Shown here: one piece after another, positions 10,137 through 17,737 of the stretch
How the letters are laid out: each line of letters opens with the position of its first letter
Position numbering within the stretch: position 1 is the stretch's first letter
Source of the DNA: Nonomuraea polychroma
GTDB taxonomy: Bacteria; Actinomycetota; Actinomycetes; Streptosporangiales; Streptosporangiaceae
NCBI RefSeq assembly: GCF_004011505.1
Contig: NZ_SAUN01000001.1
Coordinates: 5,979,501-6,043,500, forward strand
DNA: 64,000 nt
Direction of reading: 5' to 3'
Notes under the pieces: generated by a model
Database searches by the model: none
What the model saw: only the letters and a program-made list of their open reading frames with translations
Told to the model about the DNA's origin: nothing
Program-made: the position numbers and the translations under genes

Positions 10137-12380
10137 ATGAAAGACATAATCGATGGTGTGGCGCGCGACACTGTTGAGACTCATTTCGCCCAGGCGGTTG
10201 CAACGCTGGCGGCAGGTCCGGCCCGAGATCCCGGCCTGCCGGTCCGCGAGGGCACGACGCTGACCGGCGAGCACTGCAGAGTGCTGTTCCGCCGCCAGCT
10301 CGAAAGCCGGCTGCTCGACATCGCCGCCCGCTGGCTGCGCGAGCAGGACGAGGGCTTCTACACGATCGGCTCGGCCGGCCACGAGGGCAACGCCGCCGTC
10401 GCCGCCGCGCTGCGGCCCGGCGATCCCGCGTTGCTCCACTACCGTTCCGGCGCGTTCTACCTGACGCGCTCGGAAAAGGCGGGACGAGTCCCCGAGCAGG
10501 GCATCAGGGACGTGCTGATGGGCCTGACCGCGGCGGCGGACGAGCCCATCGCGGGCGGCAGGCACAAGGTGTTCGGCCACCCTGACCTGGCCGTCATCCC
10601 GCAGACCTCCACGATCGCCAGCCATCTGCCCCGTGCGGTGGGCGTGGCCTTCGCCATCGAGCGGGCCAAGGCCCTCGAGGCGGCTTCGCGGTGGAAGCAG
10701 GAGGACGCGATCGCGGTGTGCAGCTTCGGCGACGCCTCGATCAACCACGCCAGCGCGTTGTCCGGCTTCAACACCGTCTCCTACGCGACGTACCAGGGGC
10801 AGCCGCTGCCGATACTGTTCGTGTGCGAGGACAACGGCATCGGCATCAGCGTCCGCACGCCCAAGGGCTGGGTCGAGGCGGCCGCGCGGCGGCCGGGCAT
10901 CGAATACTTCGCCGCCGACGGCTGCGACCTGGCCGACGCCTATGACGCCGCCGTACGCGCCGTCGAGCACGTACGCACGCACCGGTCTCCCGCGTTCCTG
11001 CACCTGTCCATGGTGCGGCTGATGGGGCACGCCGGCTCCGACGTCGAGGTGGCCTACCGCACCCAGCGCGAGATCAAGGCCGACCTCGAGCGCGACCCGC
11101 TGGTACGCACGGCGGCGCTCCTGGTCGAGGCCGGGCTGGAGACCCCGGAGGACCTGCTCAAGACATACGAGTCCACGCGCGAGCACGTGATGCGCATCGC
11201 GCTGGAGACCACGCGCAGCCCGCGACTCGGCACCGCCAAGGAGATCATGGAGCCGATCGCGCCACGCAGTCCCGAGCTGATCGCCAAGATCAGCCCGATG
11301 GCGGCGTCCGGTCAGGCCAGGGAGAAGGCGTTCGCCGGGTCGCTGCCGGAGGACGACAAGCCGATGACGCTCTCGATGGCGATCAACCGTACGCTGGCCG
11401 ACGCGCTGACCGTCTACCCCGAGATGACGGTGTTCGGCGAGGACGTCGCCAAGAAGGGCGGCGTGTACGGCGTGACCCGCGGGCTGCAGAAGCGGTTCGG
11501 GGCGGCGCGGGTGTTCGACACGCTGCTGGACGAGCAGGCCATCCTGGGGCTGGCGCTCGGCGCCGGCGTGTCCGGGCTGCTGCCGGTGCCGGAGATCCAA
11601 TACCTGGCCTACCTGCACAACGCGCTCGACCAGATCCGCGGCGAAGCGGCCACGTTGTCGTTCTTCTCACGCCACGCCTACCGCAATCCGATGGTGGTGC
11701 GGGTGGCCGGGTACGCGTACCAGAAGGGGTTCGGCGGGCACTTCCACAACGACAACGCGATCGGCGCGCTCCGCGACATCCCTGGGCTGGTCATCGCCTC
11801 GCCGGCGCGGCCGGACGACGCGGCCGCGATGCTGCGCACGTGCCTGGCGGCGGCTCAGACGTCCGGATCGGTGTGCGTGTTCCTGGAGCCGATCGCGCTC
11901 TACCACACCAAAGACCTGTTCGACGAGGGCGACGGGGGGTGGCTGGCGCCGTACGTGCCGCCCGGGCGCTGGGCGGAGACGCACGTGCCGATCGGCCGGG
12001 CACGCTCGTACGGCGACGGGCGCGACCTGACGATCGTGACGTTCGGCAACGGGCTGCGGATGAGCCTGCGGGCCGCCGTGCGGCTGACCCAGGAGGGGTA
12101 CGGCTGCCGCGTCCTCGACCTGCGCTGGCTGGCGCCGCTGCCGCTGGACGACCTGCTGCGGGCGGCCGAGCTGACGGGCAAGGTGCTGATCGCCGACGAG
12201 ACCCGGCACACCGGAGGCGTCTCCGAAGGCATCATCGCGGAGCTGACCGACGCCGGGTTCACCGGTTCCGTGGCGCGGGTGACCTCGGCCGACAGCTTCA
12301 TCCCGCTGGGGACGGCGGCCGATCATGTGCTGCTGTCGGAGGAGGAGATCGAGCAGGCGGCGCGCAAGCTCCTCAGCTGA
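10137..12380 (+). CDS. Fused alpha/beta thiamine-diphosphate 2-oxoacid dehydrogenase E1
   Basis: A 747-residue single-chain E1 of the branched-chain 2-oxoacid dehydrogenase family, decarboxylating a 2-oxoacid and passing the acyl group to an E2 lipoyl enzyme. Residues about 1-390 are the alpha part, with the thiamine-diphosphate motif GDASINH (about 198) leading to CEDNGIGISV. Residues about 400-747 are the beta part (TVFGEDVAKKGGVYGVTRGL, FGGHFHNDNA, DLRWLAPLP, DETRHTGGVSEG). Branched-chain E1 is normally two proteins of about 400 and 330 residues; here they are fused. No E2 or E3 gene lies nearby, so partners must be elsewhere. Substrate preference cannot be set from sequence. Confidence 0.9.
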   Translation: MKDIIDGVARDTVETHFAQAVATLAAGPARDPGLPVREGTTLTGEHCRVLFRRQLESRLLDIAARWLREQDEGFYTIGSAGHEGNAAVAAALRPGDPALLHYRSGAFYLTRSEKAGRVPEQGIRDVLMGLTAAADEPIAGGRHKVFGHPDLAVIPQTSTIASHLPRAVGVAFAIERAKALEAASRWKQEDAIAVCSFGDASINHASALSGFNTVSYATYQGQPLPILFVCEDNGIGISVRTPKGWVEAAARRPGIEYFAADGCDLADAYDAAVRAVEHVRTHRSPAFLHLSMVRLMGHAGSDVEVAYRTQREIKADLERDPLVRTAALLVEAGLETPEDLLKTYESTREHVMRIALETTRSPRLGTAKEIMEPIAPRSPELIAKISPMAASGQAREKAFAGSLPEDDKPMTLSMAINRTLADALTVYPEMTVFGEDVAKKGGVYGVTRGLQKRFGAARVFDTLLDEQAILGLALGAGVSGLLPVPEIQYLAYLHNALDQIRGEAATLSFFSRHAYRNPMVVRVAGYAYQKGFGGHFHNDNAIGALRDIPGLVIASPARPDDAAAMLRTCLAAAQTSGSVCVFLEPIALYHTKDLFDEGDGGWLAPYVPPGRWAETHVPIGRARSYGDGRDLTIVTFGNGLRMSLRAAVRLTQEGYGCRVLDLRWLAPLPLDDLLRAAELTGKVLIADETRHTGGVSEGIIAELTDAGFTGSVARVTSADSFIPLGTAADHVLLSEEEIEQAARKLLS

Positions 12381-12404
12381 GGCCTGTCCCCGTTGATCTC
12401 GCGG

Positions 12405-13103
12405 CTAGAGCGGATTCATGAGATACCCGCCGAAAACCGCGGCGGCGACCGACACCATGAAGAAGAAGAACACGTAGAAGCCGCCCGGCAGGAACGTCAG
12501 CCTGGCCAGCTGGTCGGCGTCGGAGTCCCTGGCCTGCCGCCTGCGCCGCTTCTGCTGCAGCTCGATGATCGGCCGGATCCCGCCCAGCAGCAGGAACCAG
12601 ACCGCGACCAGGGCGACGCCCTGCTGGATCTCGGCGGGGGCATACATGATCAGGGCGAACACGGCGCCACCCGTGGCCAGGAGGATCAGCGCGCCGTACA
12701 GGTTGCGGATCAGCAGCAGCATGCAGACCAGGAACAGCAGCACGGTCCAGATCAGCAGCGTGATGTGCCCCTGCTCGGTGAGCCACGCGGCGGCGAGCCC
12801 GAGCAGCGGCGGCGCGAGATAGCCCGCCATCGCGGTCAGGACCATCCCGGGCCCGGTGGGCCTTCCCCTGGTGAGCGTCACGCCCGAGGTGTCGGAGTGC
12901 AGGCGGATGCCTTCGAGCTTGCGCCGGGTGACCAGCGCCATCAGCGCGTGGCCGCCCTCGTGCGCGATCGTGATCAGGCCCCGGGACAGCTGCCAGGACA
13001 TGCGGAAGCCGACGATCACGAGCGCGACCAGAGCCGAGACGACCACGACCCATGGGTCGGGGTCAGGCTGAACCTTGATCAGGTGGGCCCAGAACTTGTC
13101 CAT
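12405..13103 (-). CDS. M50-like membrane zinc peptidase
   Basis: A 232-residue membrane protein with about six hydrophobic segments and a zinc-peptidase HEXXH motif, HEGGH (H48, E49, H52), at the end of the second segment, in the sequence ITIAHEGGHALMAL. This matches the B-type M50 peptidases, widespread in actinobacteria and mostly uncharacterised. A GPGMVLTAMAGYLAPPLLG segment follows. The basic loop QQKRRRRQARDSD separates the C-terminal hairpin. It is convergent with the E1 gene, 24 bases apart. No substrate such as an anti-sigma factor is encoded next to it. Confidence 0.82.
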   Translation of the reverse strand: MDKFWAHLIKVQPDPDPWVVVVSALVALVIVGFRMSWQLSRGLITIAHEGGHALMALVTRRKLEGIRLHSDTSGVTLTRGRPTGPGMVLTAMAGYLAPPLLGLAAAWLTEQGHITLLIWTVLLFLVCMLLLIRNLYGALILLATGGAVFALIMYAPAEIQQGVALVAVWFLLLGGIRPIIELQQKRRRRQARDSDADQLARLTFLPGGFYVFFFFMVSVAAAVFGGYLMNPL

Positions 13104-13412
13104 CGAGGAGAAACCCTATCCAGGTAAAGTCTTCGCCGCGCCCACCGAACAACATTCTGATCGGGGCGATGGCGGCCGAGCTCACCACCAGGACCCATGA
13201 TTTCGCCCGTTGTATACCTGAATGTCCCCAATTTGCGACCTTTTTCCCCGAATCTGGCGTCGTGGCCTATGCGCAGCGTGCGGCGGCGCAGCGCTGCGGT
13301 CGTGATCTGATGGGAAGGTGAACGATCGGCACGTGGCGCAAGACCATCGGGGACCGGGCCGCCCGGCGGCTTGACGCGCTCGGCCCCGCATAGCAGTCGT
13401 TCTGGAGTGAGC
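13104..13412. other. 309-bp divergent intergenic region
   Basis: It separates the membrane peptidase (minus) from CorA (plus) and must hold both promoters. I see no convincing -35/-10 pair, no riboswitch fold I recognise and no supported small gene. The only local feature is a CCGGGC-C-GCCCGG inverted repeat near 13355. The CorA ribosome-binding site (GGAG) is at about 13404. Confidence 0.6.
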
Positions 13413-14531
13413 ATGGCCAGGGTCAGAGGTTTCCGGCGCAGCGGCGCGGCCCGCGAGGAGGCGCCCGAGCACTCGATGGACCCGCGCGCCACCGAGGAGC
13501 CCCCCTACCGGCCGACGGTCATCGACAACGCGATCTACCAGGACGGCGAGCGCGTCGACAACCCCGGCTCCCTGGCCGACGCCTTCGAGCGCCTCAAGGA
13601 GATGCCGGGCAGCATGGCCTGGATCGGGCTGTACCGGCCCAAGGAGTGGGAGCTGGTCAAGCTCGGCGAGGAGTTCGAGCTGCACGAGCTGGCGCTGGAG
13701 GACGCGATCGTCGGCTCCCAGCGGCCGAAGGCCGACCGGTACGGCGACACGCTGTTCGTGGTGCTGCGTGCCGCCCGTTACCTGGACGACGTGGAGGAGG
13801 TCGCGTTCGGCGAGGTGCACGTCTTCGTCGGCCCCAACTTCGTGATCACGGTACGGCACGCCGAGGCGCCCGATCTCCAGGCGGTGCGCAAGCGCATGGA
13901 GTCCGACCCCGACCTGCTCCGGCAGGGCCCCCAGGCCGTGCTCTACGCGATACTCGACGCCGTGGTCGACGGCTACGCGCCGGTGGTGGCCGGACTCCAG
14001 AAGGACATCGAGGAGATCGAGGTCCAGGTCTTCGGCGGCGACCCGTCGGTGTCACGGCGCGTGTACGAGTTGTCCGGCGAGGTCATCGAGTTCCAGCGAG
14101 CCACGTCACCGTTGGTCGGGATGATCCACGGGTTCATCGCCGGGGCTCCGAAGTATGGGCTGAACGACGAGCTGCAGAGTTACCTGCGCGATGTGGCCGA
14201 CCACGCGATCACCGTCGCGGAGCGGATCTCGGCCTTCCGCCAGATGCTGCAGAACATTCTCGTCGTCAACTCGACGTTGGTGACCCAGGCGCAGAACGCG
14301 GAGATGGCGCGGATGACGGAGGCGAGCATCCAGCAGGGCGAGGAGGTCAAGAAGATCTCCGCGTGGGCGGCCATCCTGTTCGCGCCGACTTTGGTGGGCA
14401 CCATTTACGGGATGAATTTCGACTTCATGCCGGAGACGCACTGGGCGTTCGGTTATCCGTTCGCCATCCTGCTGATGGCCGTCGTCTGCCTGGTCCTCTA
14501 CGTGGTCTTCAAACGACGGGACTGGCTCTAG
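13413..14531 (+). CDS. corA: CorA-family magnesium/divalent cation channel
   Basis: A 372-residue CorA protein with a long cytoplasmic N-terminal domain, a stalk helix and two C-terminal membrane segments. The diagnostic YGMNF motif sits at about 332-336 between the membrane segments, at the outer mouth of the pore. The basic KRRDWL tail follows the second one. The ATG at 13413 follows GGAG; a possible in-frame start 42 bases earlier lacks this signal. It probably mediates Mg2+ (also Co2+/Ni2+) uptake. It is monocistronic, ending at a strong double hairpin. Confidence 0.93.
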   Translation: MARVRGFRRSGAAREEAPEHSMDPRATEEPPYRPTVIDNAIYQDGERVDNPGSLADAFERLKEMPGSMAWIGLYRPKEWELVKLGEEFELHELALEDAIVGSQRPKADRYGDTLFVVLRAARYLDDVEEVAFGEVHVFVGPNFVITVRHAEAPDLQAVRKRMESDPDLLRQGPQAVLYAILDAVVDGYAPVVAGLQKDIEEIEVQVFGGDPSVSRRVYELSGEVIEFQRATSPLVGMIHGFIAGAPKYGLNDELQSYLRDVADHAITVAERISAFRQMLQNILVVNSTLVTQAQNAEMARMTEASIQQGEEVKKISAWAAILFAPTLVGTIYGMNFDFMPETHWAFGYPFAILLMAVVCLVLYVVFKRRDWL

Positions 14532-14540
14532 CGCTCACTG

Positions 14541-14592
14541 CGGCCAGACTTCTGACTGGCCGGTGGAGCGCGGCGTGACGGCCGCGCTCCAC
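14541..14592. terminator. Tandem hairpins after corA
   Basis: The first hairpin, CGGCCAG...CTGGCCG (14541-14562), is followed directly by GTGGAGCGCGGC-gtgacg-GCCGCGCTCCAC (14563-14592), a perfect 12-bp stem. Placed between convergent genes, it can end transcripts from both sides. Confidence 0.85.
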
Positions 14593-14611
14593 TTCCACCT
14601 CGCGCGGTAGC

Positions 14612-14707
14612 TCACCACAGGGCCCCGATCAGCAGGCCGACGACGAGTGTGGCCACGAGGACGACGCGGAAGGCGGCCCACGTGCGCCGCCGGGCGACGG
14701 GGTCCAT
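14612..14707 (-). CDS. 31-residue single-span membrane peptide downstream of the RHH-Clp_N gene
   Basis: An ATG at 14707 starts nine bases after the stop of the RHH-Clp_N gene. It encodes 31 residues, starting MDPVARRRTWAAFRVVLVAT and ending in a hydrophobic run LVVGLLIGALW. A basic N-terminus followed by one membrane span predicts an N-in single-pass peptide. The TGA of the upstream gene is followed by GGA and then this ATG, so it is probably translated by re-initiation. I recognise no family. The small size makes the call tentative, but the coupling and clean charge pattern support a real gene. Confidence 0.55.
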   Translation of the reverse strand: MDPVARRRTWAAFRVVLVATLVVGLLIGALW

Positions 14708-14716
14708 GGGGAATCC

Positions 14717-15475
14717 TCAGGAACTCAGGCCCAGGTGCTCCTCCAGGCGCTCGAGGCGCTGGACGAGCGGCTGGAGCTCGGTCCTGATGGCGGTCGTCAG
14801 CATCGCGGCGGCCTGGCCTTGGCCTTGTCCTGGCGCACCCTGCTGGGTCTGGGCGCGCAGGTGCACGTAGCCGGCCAGGGCGGCGGCCACGGCGCGGCGG
14901 GTGAGGCGGGGCTCGGCGCCCAGGGCGCGCAGGACCTGGCCGGCGGTGCCGTCGGGCTCGGCGACGAGGCCCAGCAGGAGGTGCTCACAGCCGACGTAGT
15001 TGTGGCCGAGTGAGGTGGCCTCGGTGACGGCGAACTCCAGAGCGTTGGTGGCGGGCCCGCTGAAGGTCCGCGTCGCGTCCTCACCCGAGCCGGTCGCGGG
15101 GGGCCGATGGTGGGCGGCCAGGTCGCGTTGGACCTGGTCCAGGCTGATTTCCATGGCGCGCAGCACGTGCAGGGCCAGGTTGCCGCCCTCGGTGAGCAGG
15201 CCGCTGAGGAGGTGCTCGGTCCCGACGCTCGCGGAGCCCTCGGCGCGGGCCTGGTCGGCGGCGAGTTTGAGGACCGTACGCGCTCTGTCCGTCAGGTGGG
15301 TCAGCGCGCCGGTGGGCGTGGACAGGTCGAGGTCGGTGAGCACGGTTTGCCTGATGGCGGTCACCCGGCGCACCGCCTGTTCCAGGGCTCGCTGGCAGAC
15401 CGCCGACACCGGCACGCCGGCCTGCTTGACCGCCTCGGCGAGTTCGTCGGGCAGGTAGACGTTGATTTTAGGCAT
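14717..15475 (-). CDS. Ribbon-helix-helix protein fused to two Clp N-terminal repeats
   Basis: A 252-residue protein. Residues 1-40 (KINVYLPDELAEAVKQAG, then AVCQRALEQAVRRV) look like a CopG/Arc-type ribbon-helix-helix DNA-binding domain. Residues about 58-120 and 138-202 are two Clp_N repeats, as in the N-domain of ClpC/ClpA, each with the GTEHLL-type motif (E87 in VGTEHLLSGL; E164 in VGCEHLLLGL). There is no AAA ATPase domain, so this is not an unfoldase. A Gln/Gly/Ala linker and a short coiled coil (LVQRLERLEEHLGL) end it. It may be a transcription factor that senses misfolded or tagged protein (inference). A perfect palindrome sits 11 bases upstream. Confidence 0.85.
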   Translation of the reverse strand: MPKINVYLPDELAEAVKQAGVPVSAVCQRALEQAVRRVTAIRQTVLTDLDLSTPTGALTHLTDRARTVLKLAADQARAEGSASVGTEHLLSGLLTEGGNLALHVLRAMEISLDQVQRDLAAHHRPPATGSGEDATRTFSGPATNALEFAVTEATSLGHNYVGCEHLLLGLVAEPDGTAGQVLRALGAEPRLTRRAVAAALAGYVHLRAQTQQGAPGQGQGQAAAMLTTAIRTELQPLVQRLERLEEHLGLSS

Positions 15476-15486
15476 GACCCCACCAT

Positions 15487-15503
15487 AACCCCTTAGGGGT
15501 TAC
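15487..15503. promoter_or_regulatory. Perfect 8-bp-arm palindrome upstream of the RHH-Clp_N gene
   Basis: TAACCCCT-T-AGGGGTTA: two perfect 8-base arms around one base, 11 bases upstream of the start codon. Ribbon-helix-helix repressors bind short palindromes at their own promoters, so this is the obvious autoregulatory site. The role is inferred. Confidence 0.7.
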
Positions 15504-15600
15504 ATCTCAAGGTTGCGGTTGCGTTCGTCACAGCAGAATCTCCGTGCTGCAGGCCAAGCTGATCTTCTAGCGTGGGGGCCCACAACCCGGAGGAGCTCGC

Positions 15601-15645
15601 ATGACGCTCGTACACGAGAATGTTCGCCCAGGAGGGTTCGCGTGA
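15601..15645 (+). CDS. 14-residue leader peptide overlapping the FAH-family gene
   Basis: An ATG at 15601 is preceded by a strong ribosome-binding site (CGGAGGAG, six bases away). It encodes MTLVHENVRPGGFA and then TGA. The TGA shares two bases with the GTG start of the next gene (GTGA), and that gene's own GGAGGG site lies inside the leader. This looks like translational coupling or a regulatory uORF. No family is known to me. Confidence 0.5.
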   Translation: MTLVHENVRPGGFA

Positions 15646-16466
15646 GGCTCGCGACGCTGAGGTTGCCGCGCCGGACGACGGCCGCCCGCATCGACGGCGA
15701 GCACGCGGTGGAGATCGGCGCGCCCGACGTCGGGGCGTTGCTGGCCGATCCCCGGTGGCGGGAGATCGCGGCCGCCGCCGACGGGCCCCGGCATCCGCTG
15801 TCCACGGCCGATCTCGCGCCCGTGGTGCCCAGGCCGGGCAAGATCATCTGTGTGGGGCTCAACTACCGCAACCACATCCTCGAGATGGGGCGGGAGCTGC
15901 CCGAGCATCCGACGGTGTTCGCGAAGTTCGCCGAGGCGCTGACCGGGCCCTACGACGACATCGTGCTGCCCGCCGTCTCCCAGGCCATGGACTGGGAGGC
16001 CGAGCTGGCCGTGATCATCGGTACGACGGCGCGGCACGTCCCGGCCGAGCAGGCGCCGGCGTGCATCGCGGGTTATTCGGTGCTCAACGACGTGACGGCC
16101 CGGGACTACCAGAACCGCACGTTGCAGTGGCTCCAAGGCAAGACGTTCGAGGCCAGCACGCCCTTCGGGCCCTATCTCGTGACGCCCGACGAGGTGGAGG
16201 GGGCTTCGATGACCCTGGTGTGCGAGGTGGACGGGGAGGGGATGCAGCAGGCGGACGCCGGCGACCTGGTGTTCTCGCCCGCCGAGCTGATCGCGTACCT
16301 GTCGGAGATCCTCACCCTGCGGCCGGGCGACGTCATCGCCACCGGCACGCCCGGGGGCGTCGGGCACGCGCGCAAGCCGCCCCGGTACCTGGCGGACGGC
16401 AGCAAGGTCGTGACGCGGATCTCCGGGGTCGGGGAACTGGTGAACACGGCACGCCGCCATCGCTGA
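15642..16466 (+). CDS. Fumarylacetoacetate hydrolase-family protein
   Basis: A 274-residue enzyme of the FAH superfamily, which hydrolyses or decarboxylates acylpyruvate-type and 2-oxo-hept-ene-dioate substrates using a divalent metal. Visible family blocks are ICVGLNYRNH (about 67-76), MDWEAELAVIIG with metal-ligand glutamates, GYSVLNDVTARDYQ, QGKTFEASTPFGPYLV, and the C-terminal GDVIATGTPGGVG. The GTG at 15642 has GGAGGG five bases upstream and overlaps the leader peptide stop. It has no catabolic neighbours, so the substrate stays open; ring-cleavage hydrolase or oxaloacetate decarboxylase are common for this subfamily. Confidence 0.88.
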   Translation: MRLATLRLPRRTTAARIDGEHAVEIGAPDVGALLADPRWREIAAAADGPRHPLSTADLAPVVPRPGKIICVGLNYRNHILEMGRELPEHPTVFAKFAEALTGPYDDIVLPAVSQAMDWEAELAVIIGTTARHVPAEQAPACIAGYSVLNDVTARDYQNRTLQWLQGKTFEASTPFGPYLVTPDEVEGASMTLVCEVDGEGMQQADAGDLVFSPAELIAYLSEILTLRPGDVIATGTPGGVGHARKPPRYLADGSKVVTRISGVGELVNTARRHR

Positions 16467-16591
16467 GCGTGCGCCTACGTCGGCTGGTGGTACGGCAGCG
16501 GAACGGGACCGTCGCGATGGTCTCCCCCGTCATGTGCAACCTTCCGATGTATCAGTGGCCGTCTGTTATCTCCCGGCACACCGGTTTGCTT

Positions 16592-17557
16592 TCACGGCCG
16601 TCCCCTGAGGAAGCGGCCCACGTCGGCGATCTCGTCGTCGAGCAGGTCCTCCGGCAGCTTCTCGAACGGCCGCACGCTCACCTGCGCGACCTTCCTCCCC
16701 CAGACGCCTCTGATCGCGCCGTCCACCAGCACGACGGGCCGCAGGACGCCGCCGCCGGGGAACACCTGCTTGGCGTGCTCGGCGGCCAGGATCAGGTCCC
16801 TGCTCCGCCAGCCCATCACGTATTCGTCGAACGCGGGCAACAGCCGTAGCACCGGCCCTACCCGGGCGGGCGGCGGCTCGTCCCCGCTCAGGCCCCAGGC
16901 CACGCGGGCCTGCCCGAGCGGCAGGCCCGACCAGGCGGCCAGATCCTCCGGCTCGGCGGGGTGGTGGGCACGGCGGTAGCGGAGGGCCAGCTCTTTGAGC
17001 GCGCGTTCGCGGTCCGGCTCGGGGACGATGGGAGCGCCCAGCCAGTCGGCCGCGTGCACGTAGGTGGGCTTGCCGGCGCGGAGCGGGCCCAGCACGGCGA
17101 GGCCGTGGTACGCGGCCAGCGCCACCAGGGCCACGATCCCCTGGCCTCGGGCCCGGCCGGCCAGACGGTCATCCAGGTCGGCCTTGGTGAGCGGGCCTTG
17201 GCCTTCGAGCGTTCCCGCGATGAGGCCGAGAGGATCGTCGGCGGTGACGCCTTCCTCCCGGAGTCGGCGCAGGGCATGGGTGTCGCTCCTGGTCAGCGCG
17301 TGAATCCAGGAGAGGTCGTCGCTGTGGGCGAAGTGCAGGGTGCCGCGCGGGCCCCAGGTCCTGACGATCTCGCGGTCGTGCCACGCGGCCTCGACGTCGG
17401 CCGGGGTCAGGGTGGCCGAGCGGGCGCGAAAGGCGAGGAGGGCGGCGGGCACGTCCTGGGCCTGCATCGCCCCCAGACGGCGGACGATCTCGCCCGCGGT
17501 CAGGCCGGCCGGGCGGTGCAGGAGTTGTGCCTCGATGCTTCTCATCGCGTGGGTCAT
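16592..17557 (-). CDS. Winged-helix DNA glycosylase, AlkZ/YcaQ-like (HTH_42)
   Basis: A 321-residue protein of the HTH_42 family. Members such as AlkZ and YcaQ excise alkylated bases or unhook interstrand crosslinks using a Q-x-Q motif. That motif is present as MQAQD (Q32, Q34) in a segment typical of the family (IVRRLGAMQAQDVPAALLAF). Further family blocks are TWGPRGTLHF and RLLPAFDEYVMGWRSRD near the C-terminus. AlkZ enzymes often protect producers of DNA-alkylating antibiotics, but no such cluster is visible here. The gene is divergent from the SMC operon. Confidence 0.8.
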   Translation of the reverse strand: MTHAMRSIEAQLLHRPAGLTAGEIVRRLGAMQAQDVPAALLAFRARSATLTPADVEAAWHDREIVRTWGPRGTLHFAHSDDLSWIHALTRSDTHALRRLREEGVTADDPLGLIAGTLEGQGPLTKADLDDRLAGRARGQGIVALVALAAYHGLAVLGPLRAGKPTYVHAADWLGAPIVPEPDRERALKELALRYRRAHHPAEPEDLAAWSGLPLGQARVAWGLSGDEPPPARVGPVLRLLPAFDEYVMGWRSRDLILAAEHAKQVFPGGGVLRPVVLVDGAIRGVWGRKVAQVSVRPFEKLPEDLLDDEIADVGRFLRGRP

Positions 17558-17581
17558 CGTAGAGCAGGCGTCCGGGCAGGC

Positions 17582-17665
17582 GAGCGGTGAGCGGGGTGCG
17601 GGCGTGCCCCAATGCCGAGCGGTGAGCGGGGTGCGGGGGTGCGGGCGTGCCCCAATGCCGAGCGG
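17582..17665 (+). repeat. Imperfect direct repeat in the divergent spacer before the SMC operon
   Basis: The sequence starting GAGCGGTGAGCGGGGTGCGG occurs at 17582 and again at 17617. The second copy carries an extra GGTGCGGG before GGCGTGCCCCAATGCC. It fills most of the spacer between the glycosylase and the SMC operon and may displace or shape the promoters. Confidence 0.8.
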
Positions 17666-17737
17666 TATGCCGGAGGAGAGCCACCCCTGAGCGCGTTGGT
17701 TCCGCGAGTGTCGGTGGGACGCCGTACCTTAGTGCGC

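Noticed and set aside
13320-13376. 18-codon ORF before corA (GTG start)
   Set aside because: Its ribosome-binding site touches the start codon and the peptide has no distinctive features.
13104-13412. Mg2+ riboswitch before corA
   Set aside because: I could not find the conserved helices of an M-box; only one small GC-rich inverted repeat is present.
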